IMG/VR virus record: IMGVR_UViG_3300010885_018905
Span: 1-29,359 of that record
Strand: one strand, 5' to 3'
Length of the DNA stretch: 29,359 bases
Source: a virus
Shown here: positions 25,017 through 29,359 of the stretch, piece by piece
How the letters are laid out: each line of letters starts with the position of its first letter
Position numbering within the stretch: position 1 is the first letter of the stretch
Notes under the pieces: generated by a model
Databases searched by the model: none
The model's input: only the letters and a program-made list of their open reading frames with translations
Told to the model about the DNA's origin: nothing
Translations under genes and position numbers: made by a program

Positions 25017-26543
25017 ATGAGAACCGTCACTAGACCAAATCCGGCAGGATCACCGCACACCGTAATTAAAGATTACAAACATGCCACACGGATCTTTGTA
25101 GACGACAATTACAGCATGAGTCCAAAATATGGATTCGTATATTACGTTGTATTTGAACTAAACCCGGCGATAGCAAATATACCCAACAATCAGTATGCAC
25201 AAGAATTAGGTATGCTGGTTAAGAGTGTGACTTTACCTAAATTTACGATTGATACTAAAACACACAATGCCTACAATCGTCCAAACATAGTACAAAACAA
25301 AATTAAATACGATCCAGTAAGCATAATGTTCCACGACGATCAAGGCGACAGGGTAAGAAATTTTTGGTACGACTATTATAGTTATTTTTATCGTGATCCG
25401 GACTATAACGATGCAACTTATTCGGCACCACATAAATATCAATCAAGGCCAACATTTGAATGGGGATACACACCTCGTCCGTTAGGCAGTAATCCGTTAG
25501 ACAATACATATGATGCCTCTGGAGCTCAACGCCCATATCAATATCTGTTATCCATACAAATTTATAGTTTATATCAACAGCAGTTTAGCCAGTATCAATT
25601 AATCAATCCTATCATAACTAAGTTTGGACACGGAGACCACAGTGCGTCGGATACCACGGGACTACTGCAACACGACATGTCTGTTGCATTTGAAACAGTA
25701 AAATATTATACCGGGTCCGTGACAAAAGATACCGCCGGTGGATTTGTTGATTTGCATTATGATAATTCCGCGAGTCCAAACGCCGCTGGTGGCCCAGTTG
25801 GGCAATCTGATAGTTTTGTCACTGACTTGGCTAACAGGAATACCGCACTCAGTTTTAGGGGCGAAGGATTCCAACCGGTAGCGACAATCAACCCTAGTAA
25901 TTATTTTAGTACGGCCTTGGCCGGTTCGACTTTACTGGCGGCAAGAACGCCGCCAAACAGTGGTGGACTTAGTATTCCAAGCCTTGGCAGTTTGACACAA
26001 GGCCTAACAACAGCATCGATATTAAATCAACAATTAAAATCTGCAGGCATCAACCTAGTGGGGTCTGCTGCATCACAGTTGGCCAGCGGCGTCGTGGGCG
26101 GCATAGCAAAAGGTCTTGGACCAAATGGAACAACGCTAGTTGGATTGGCAGCAGCAGCGATCTCCAATCCCAAGGCATTACTGACCACTGTGGAAAACAT
26201 GGCGATCCAGTATGCAGTGGGTCAAGCAACACAGGTACTTAACACCTTGGTTTCTAGTGCGGCAGCGGCCACCCAAAAAGCAATTGCAGGATATGTGACA
26301 GATAATATCACTAAACCCTTTGGTGAAGCATTTAATAAATATGCCGCCGAGAATTTTTCCACGGGTTTACAATCAACATTCGGTGTTGGATATTTCAGTC
26401 CCGATTTCAAAGGCGTAATACCGGGTCTTGATGGAATACCGACTGCTTGGGCAGACCAGATTGCTGATCCAGAATGGTTGTTAGATAATACAACTGTATT
26501 TGAAGTCGGCGCCAGCGATGTTGCCACGGGCTTCATCGTATGA
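25017..26543 (+). CDS. Baseplate protein joining hub to tail tube (gp54/gp48-like)
   Basis: 508 aa. Residues ~30-240 have the pattern of T4 tube-initiator proteins: MSPKYGFVYYVVFELN; then LVKSVTLPKFTIDTKTHNAY; NRPNIVQNKIKYDPVSIMFH; and later LLSIQIYSLYQQQFSQYQLI and LQHDMSVAFETVKYY. T4 gp54 has the equivalent 'VQMPENRLGYEMDKFHNAPNI...YDPLVISF'. The second half is Ala/Gly/Ser rich, with hydrophobic repeats (NLVGSAASQLASGVVGGIAK, TTLVGLAAAAISNPKALL); it could be a long helical or membrane-active part and is not recognised. No Shine-Dalgarno precedes ATG 25017. The assignment to gp54 rather than gp48 is uncertain. Confidence 0.6.
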   Translation: MRTVTRPNPAGSPHTVIKDYKHATRIFVDDNYSMSPKYGFVYYVVFELNPAIANIPNNQYAQELGMLVKSVTLPKFTIDTKTHNAYNRPNIVQNKIKYDPVSIMFHDDQGDRVRNFWYDYYSYFYRDPDYNDATYSAPHKYQSRPTFEWGYTPRPLGSNPLDNTYDASGAQRPYQYLLSIQIYSLYQQQFSQYQLINPIITKFGHGDHSASDTTGLLQHDMSVAFETVKYYTGSVTKDTAGGFVDLHYDNSASPNAAGGPVGQSDSFVTDLANRNTALSFRGEGFQPVATINPSNYFSTALAGSTLLAARTPPNSGGLSIPSLGSLTQGLTTASILNQQLKSAGINLVGSAASQLASGVVGGIAKGLGPNGTTLVGLAAAAISNPKALLTTVENMAIQYAVGQATQVLNTLVSSAAAATQKAIAGYVTDNITKPFGEAFNKYAAENFSTGLQSTFGVGYFSPDFKGVIPGLDGIPTAWADQIADPEWLLDNTTVFEVGASDVATGFIV

Positions 26544-26553
26544 TAAAGTTTAT

Positions 26554-26946
26554 ATGAATAATCAAATCACAACAGCAACTAATTTAACAGGACCGGATAT
26601 ATCATCCAAGTCCAGCGATAGTGATGCACGTAAGTATTTTAACAATTTTTATTCTATTCCGTTTAACGTGTCAGCAAACGTCGACGCAGCGATCACGGCA
26701 TTTTTTGAAGAATATACTAATAATAAAGAAACAGCAAAAAATCTAGCATCCACAGTATTATACACAACATTGGCACAAAATTTAGATCCTCTGACGATCT
26801 TAGATCAGTTTCAAAAGTTACCAAAAGGTCAATTGAGCCAATATCTTATCGCATTTTTAAATTCAAATCGAGCACCAACGAGTGTATTGGGCACACGATC
26901 CGCAGTTAAGACGAGTCCTTACATAACCCGAACTATACTAGCGTAA
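26554..26946 (+). CDS. Conserved T4-like phage protein of unknown function (130 aa), probably structural
   Basis: I chose ATG 26554, 10 bases after the previous stop; the frame extends upstream to a TTG at 26500 that would overlap the preceding gene. Sequence: DARKYFNNFYSIPFNVSANV, then DAAITAFFEEYTNNKETAKN, STVLYTTLAQNLDPLTILDQ, and a C-terminal NSNRAPTSVLGTRSA...YITRTILA. The mostly helical middle and the ending resemble a small protein often found beside head/tail genes in marine T4-like phages. I know no function. It is flanked by baseplate and head-completion genes and lacks a Shine-Dalgarno. Confidence 0.65.
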   Translation: MNNQITTATNLTGPDISSKSSDSDARKYFNNFYSIPFNVSANVDAAITAFFEEYTNNKETAKNLASTVLYTTLAQNLDPLTILDQFQKLPKGQLSQYLIAFLNSNRAPTSVLGTRSAVKTSPYITRTILA

Positions 26947-26948
26947 TC

Positions 26949-27383
26949 ATGGGTAAGTATGCACAGGGCAAATTCCAACCGCAGTTTCCTGCCAAGTATG
27001 TCGGTAACAAAACACCAACATATCGATCATCGTGGGAATTTGTGTTTATGCAATTTTGCGATAACAATCCTAACATACTACAATGGGCAAGTGAAGCTGT
27101 ACACATAAACTATCGCAATCCACTAAGTGGTAAAAATACGATTTATGTGCCGGATTTCCTTATAGTCTATAATGATGCACATGGTGGTAGCCATGCAGAA
27201 ATTATCGAAGTGAAACCCAAAAAAGAAACCACGCTAGAAGGCGCCAAAAATATACGTGATCGAGCATCAGCTATCTTAAATATGGCAAAATGGGCCGCAG
27301 CCAAGCAATGGTGTGCTGCCCAAGGGATGACATTCAGGGTAGTGACCGAAGATATGATTTTCCACCAGGGCCGTAGCAAATAA
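26949..27383 (+). CDS. 4: Head completion nuclease gp4 (T4 gp50/gp4 type)
   Basis: 144 aa, near the T4 gp4 size. Motifs: GKFQPQFPAKYVGNKTPTYR, SSWEFVFMQFCDNNPNILQW, then the PD-(D/E)XK-like core VPDFLIVYND...AEIIEVKPKKE. The PDF and ExKP pieces are the expected catalytic residues of this TnsA-like endonuclease fold. In T4, gp4 is needed to finish filled heads before neck and tail joining. The gene starts 2 bases after the previous stop with no Shine-Dalgarno, so translation is probably coupled. Confidence 0.88.
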   Translation: MGKYAQGKFQPQFPAKYVGNKTPTYRSSWEFVFMQFCDNNPNILQWASEAVHINYRNPLSGKNTIYVPDFLIVYNDAHGGSHAEIIEVKPKKETTLEGAKNIRDRASAILNMAKWAAAKQWCAAQGMTFRVVTEDMIFHQGRSK

Positions 27384-27394
27384 ATATTGCTATG
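27372..27394 (+). promoter_or_regulatory. Inverted repeat enclosing the gp16 late promoter and start codon
   Basis: TAGCAA (27374-27379) pairs with TTGCTA (27387-27392); a G-U and a C-G pair extend the stem to 27372/27394. The loop holds most of the late box AATAAATA (27379-27386). The right arm contains the ATG of the next gene (27392-27394). Confidence 0.6.
27379..27386 (+). promoter_or_regulatory. Late promoter AATAAATA abutting the gp16 start codon
   Basis: 7 of 8 matches to the late core, lying over the gp4 stop codon. ATG 27392 follows after 5 bases, predicting a leaderless mRNA, the same geometry as at 25004-25017. Confidence 0.6.
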
Positions 27395-27889
27395 ACTAAA
27401 AAATTAGAAGAGTTGTTTAATTTATCCCCAACGGATGATCCTATAGATCCTACCGTGTCCGAAGCTACATCATTTATCAATGAAAATAAAGATATTATCA
27501 GTGAAGTCAATTCTGCAATTGACAAGATTGATGCCGCATTACCCCGAGTAAAAGACTTGGACACAGGTGATGACGAGCTTGATGAACTTGCCAAACTAGC
27601 ACAGAGCAAAGCAGAAGATTTAATTGATCTTGGAATGAATGTTGAGCCCCGTTTTAGTGGTGTTATACTACAAACAGCGGGCATAATGCTGGGACATGCT
27701 ATCACGGCTAAAACAGCCAAACTAGATAAAAAATTAAAAATGGTCCAATTGCAATTGGCCAAGGCCAAGCACGATCACCAAGTAAAAAAAGATGCCGGAT
27801 CAGCAGCCGACCAGTCTATCCCCGGTCAGGGTGTTGTGTTTGATCGCAACGATTTGTTAAAACAGATACTTGGCAAGCAGAGCAAATGA
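27392..27889 (+). CDS. 16: Terminase small subunit gp16-like
   Basis: 165 aa, the size of T4 gp16 (164 aa). Starts MTKKLEELFNLSPTDDPID, typical of T4-like small terminases ('LNELFGLSP...'). The central helical part, AEDLIDLGMNVEPRFSGVIL followed by QTAGIMLGHAITAKTAKLDKKL, mirrors the T4 'DAAKIFLETAKN...RHMEVFATLMGQM...NREILKLHKDM' region. The end, GVVFDRNDLLKQILGK, matches the 'xLFVGSTAELQKLL' ending. Small terminase regulates DNA packaging with gp17, which is not in the window. No Shine-Dalgarno. Confidence 0.75.
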   Translation: MTKKLEELFNLSPTDDPIDPTVSEATSFINENKDIISEVNSAIDKIDAALPRVKDLDTGDDELDELAKLAQSKAEDLIDLGMNVEPRFSGVILQTAGIMLGHAITAKTAKLDKKLKMVQLQLAKAKHDHQVKKDAGSAADQSIPGQGVVFDRNDLLKQILGKQSK

Positions 27890-27923
27890 GCCGATTAGAC
27901 TAAATATAGAATATAGGATTATA

Positions 27924-28520
27924 ATGATGAAACCATTCCAGACTTACATTTTTGAATTAAGCAAGCCGAGCGAATTCCGCATCAAACTTGCCGGGATAAA
28001 TCCCAAAGGCGAAGTCATGGAGCGGATTAAAAACGCCCTTGAAGCGTTCCAGCTTGAAAGTGTTAGTGCAGTAAAGAGCTTGCCGGTACAAGAACATCGC
28101 GAATTTCCACAATGGGGTGGTCCTTGCGAGTGTTGGCAATTTGATATCAAGGTAGCATATCCTACTACCGCTATTGCCATGCAGCAAACGATTAAAGAAC
28201 GTGCCCAAATTAATGTAGATTGGATATGTGTACGCAATCTAAACGAAGCTAATTATACAGACGAAGCAGAAGCCCGTGGCAAAGACCATAGCGGCGCCCT
28301 CCTAGACGAAACGGAATTAAAAGATGAGCCAGACTCACAATCACTAGCAGGTCAAAGTAGAATCGGCAGTTTGTTAAAAGAATTAGAAAGTCGTAAATTT
28401 AAATTTGCAGAAGATAGCAAAGAAGCCGGCAAAGATACCAACGCCGCACCGATGGGTACTACGAGCCCAATGTCCAAGCAAAATAAAATATCCAGCAGCC
28501 CAGTTAAAGGAAAGAAATAA
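27924..28520 (+). CDS. Phage protein of unknown function (198 aa), possibly prohead/structural
   Basis: ATG 27924 (or the adjacent ATG 27927) has AGGA at 27915-27918; an in-frame TTG at 27870 would overlap gp16 and is unlikely. The N-terminal ~120 residues form a compact alpha/beta domain (MKPFQTYIFELSKPSEFRIK, VMERIKNALEAFQLESVSAV, AHREF-like HREFPQWGGPCECWQFDIKV, YPTTAIAMQQTIKERAQINV, DWICVRNLNEAN). A charged, low-complexity tail follows, ending SSPVKGKK. Such a fold-plus-tail plan appears in proteins of T4-like aquatic phages near capsid genes. I cannot assign a role. Its TAA overlaps the next ATG (TAATG). Confidence 0.6.
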   Translation: MMKPFQTYIFELSKPSEFRIKLAGINPKGEVMERIKNALEAFQLESVSAVKSLPVQEHREFPQWGGPCECWQFDIKVAYPTTAIAMQQTIKERAQINVDWICVRNLNEANYTDEAEARGKDHSGALLDETELKDEPDSQSLAGQSRIGSLLKELESRKFKFAEDSKEAGKDTNAAPMGTTSPMSKQNKISSSPVKGKK

Positions 28521-29359
28521 TGAGCCACCATGATGACAACCTATATACAATATTAGGTAAATTAGCCGCACTACAACCTAAGCCTGAAATTAGCAAAGAA
28601 TCTGCTAAAAAGATTTACGAAAGTGTCGAGGCCCGTGGTAGCATCCTTTCCGGCGTTGATGCTGTTCAAGCTAAATTAGCAAAACAGTTTGCCATGGAGA
28701 GAGACGAAAGTAAGTTAAAAAAAGGTCACTGTTCTGATTGCGATTGCTCGCCATGCCGATGCGAAAAATGCAATGAGTGTGGTATGTTAGAAAGTAAATG
28801 TCATTGCAAGCAAGAGATGACGGAAGGGGCGATGTCTGAAATCCATATGGAGTTATCACAGGTAGTCCGAGATGAAGATTACGGTAAGCTATCTGAGTTA
28901 ATGAGCGACAGTGGACCAGTTGGCCAATACCTACAACAGCAAATTGAAGAGATCACATCCGAAAATGGACTACACCCAGATGATGATTTTGAAGAAATTG
29001 AAACACAGCTAATGGCTCGTCTTCAAAGTAACTTTGGTGATGACGACGAGATGGCGGAAGGTGGTAAAACACCAAAACAATATTGGAATCGAGATTCACA
29101 GTCAATTGGATCAACACCAGATGCTGGTCTTACATATGCTGATCCAGATGAGGATGGTGTTCATTATCCTGATTATGCAAATACTAAATTTCAACCGCGA
29201 GCAAAAGCAAAACCAACACAAGCAACATCAGCAAATAAACGGCTAACTGACAAACAATACGCAAAACAGTTACATAAACATTATGCATCGTTATATGATA
29301 CATTACGTATAACATTTAACCGTAGAAAAAATATCTTTAGTGTAACAGGTAATAACGGA
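28520..29359 (+). CDS. Acidic phage protein with a cysteine-rich zinc-knuckle-like segment (3' partial)
   Basis: The frame is open from ATG 28520 to the window end (280 codons), and it continues beyond. The start overlaps the previous stop as TAATG. Residues ~25-60 (SKESAKKIYESVEARGSILS, then GVDAVQAKLAKQFAMERDES) form a helical head. Residues ~70-97 hold a dense cluster, CSDCDCSPCRCEKCNECGML followed by ESKCHCK, with nine cysteines and one preceding histidine, suggesting zinc or iron binding. After that come acidic helices (ELSQVVRDEDYGKLSELMSD), DDDEMAEGGKTP and a basic part near the end (TDKQYAKQLHKHYASLYDTL). Function unknown; its neighbours (gp16, gp4) suggest a head or packaging link. 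Confidence 0.65.
   Translation, partial: MSHHDDNLYTILGKLAALQPKPEISKESAKKIYESVEARGSILSGVDAVQAKLAKQFAMERDESKLKKGHCSDCDCSPCRCEKCNECGMLESKCHCKQEMTEGAMSEIHMELSQVVRDEDYGKLSELMSDSGPVGQYLQQQIEEITSENGLHPDDDFEEIETQLMARLQSNFGDDDEMAEGGKTPKQYWNRDSQSIGSTPDAGLTYADPDEDGVHYPDYANTKFQPRAKAKPTQATSANKRLTDKQYAKQLHKHYASLYDTLRITFNRRKNIFSVTGNNG

Noticed and set aside
26500-26553. TTG start for the 130-aa protein, inside the preceding gene
   Set aside because: It would overlap the upstream gene by 44 bases in another frame; ATG 26554 fits the junction and the conserved part begins later.
27870-27923. TTG start for the 198-aa protein, overlapping gp16
   Set aside because: ATG 27924/27927 has AGGA at a good distance; the extra residues are a translation of the intergenic gap.

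Overview
The window looks like part of the virion-structure region of a T4-like myovirus (contractile tail), probably an aquatic phage of the group that includes T4-like cyanophages and pelagiphages. The evidence is a tail sheath (gp18), a tail tube (gp19), neck and tail-completion proteins (gp13, gp14, gp15), a gp4-type head-completion nuclease, a probable small terminase (gp16), a T4 gene 1-type dNMP kinase, and repeated T4-style late promoter boxes (variants of TATAAATA) just upstream of structural genes. Gene identities rest on recognised sequence patterns; no database search was possible. No host genes, integrase, tRNA, IS element or CRISPR array was seen.

Layout. 1-254: C-terminal end of a structural/fibre protein. 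411-12581: three fibre-like genes in a row (2497, 348 and 1169 aa). They are built from low-complexity Gly/Thr/Ser/Ala repeats and collagen-free beta modules, and all end in the same ~125-aa C-terminal domain (YADLAE...), which I infer to be an intramolecular chaperone/autoprocessing domain. 12582-13322: a putative sialyltransferase-like/DUF115-like protein abutting the last fibre gene. 13319-16496 (minus strand): gp14, gp15 and a Nudix hydrolase, joined by TAATG stop/start overlaps. 16562-18511: a probable early cluster (small unknown protein, DEDDh exonuclease, conserved unknown protein) with two near-perfect sigma70 promoters placed so that the mRNAs should be leaderless. 18555-19869: gp13 and a small unknown protein. 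19926-20540: dNMP kinase. 20521-20916 (minus): HNH-like zinc protein. 20971-29359: gp18, gp19, a gp54/gp48-like baseplate protein, an unknown protein, gp4, gp16, and two further conserved phage proteins, the last running off the window.

Regulation is the most interesting part. Early (sigma70-like) and late (TATAAATA-like) promoters alternate. At four junctions (gp13, dNMP kinase, gp18, gp16) an inverted repeat straddles the promoter, and its 3' arm covers or touches the Shine-Dalgarno or start codon. Read-through RNA should fold and hide the translation start. RNA begun at the local promoter lacks the 5' arm and should be open. This is the logic known for T4 genes e, soc and 49, but here it is applied to neck, sheath, terminase and nucleotide-metabolism genes. 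In addition, four genes have a promoter spaced so that transcription should begin at, or within a base of, the A of the start codon.
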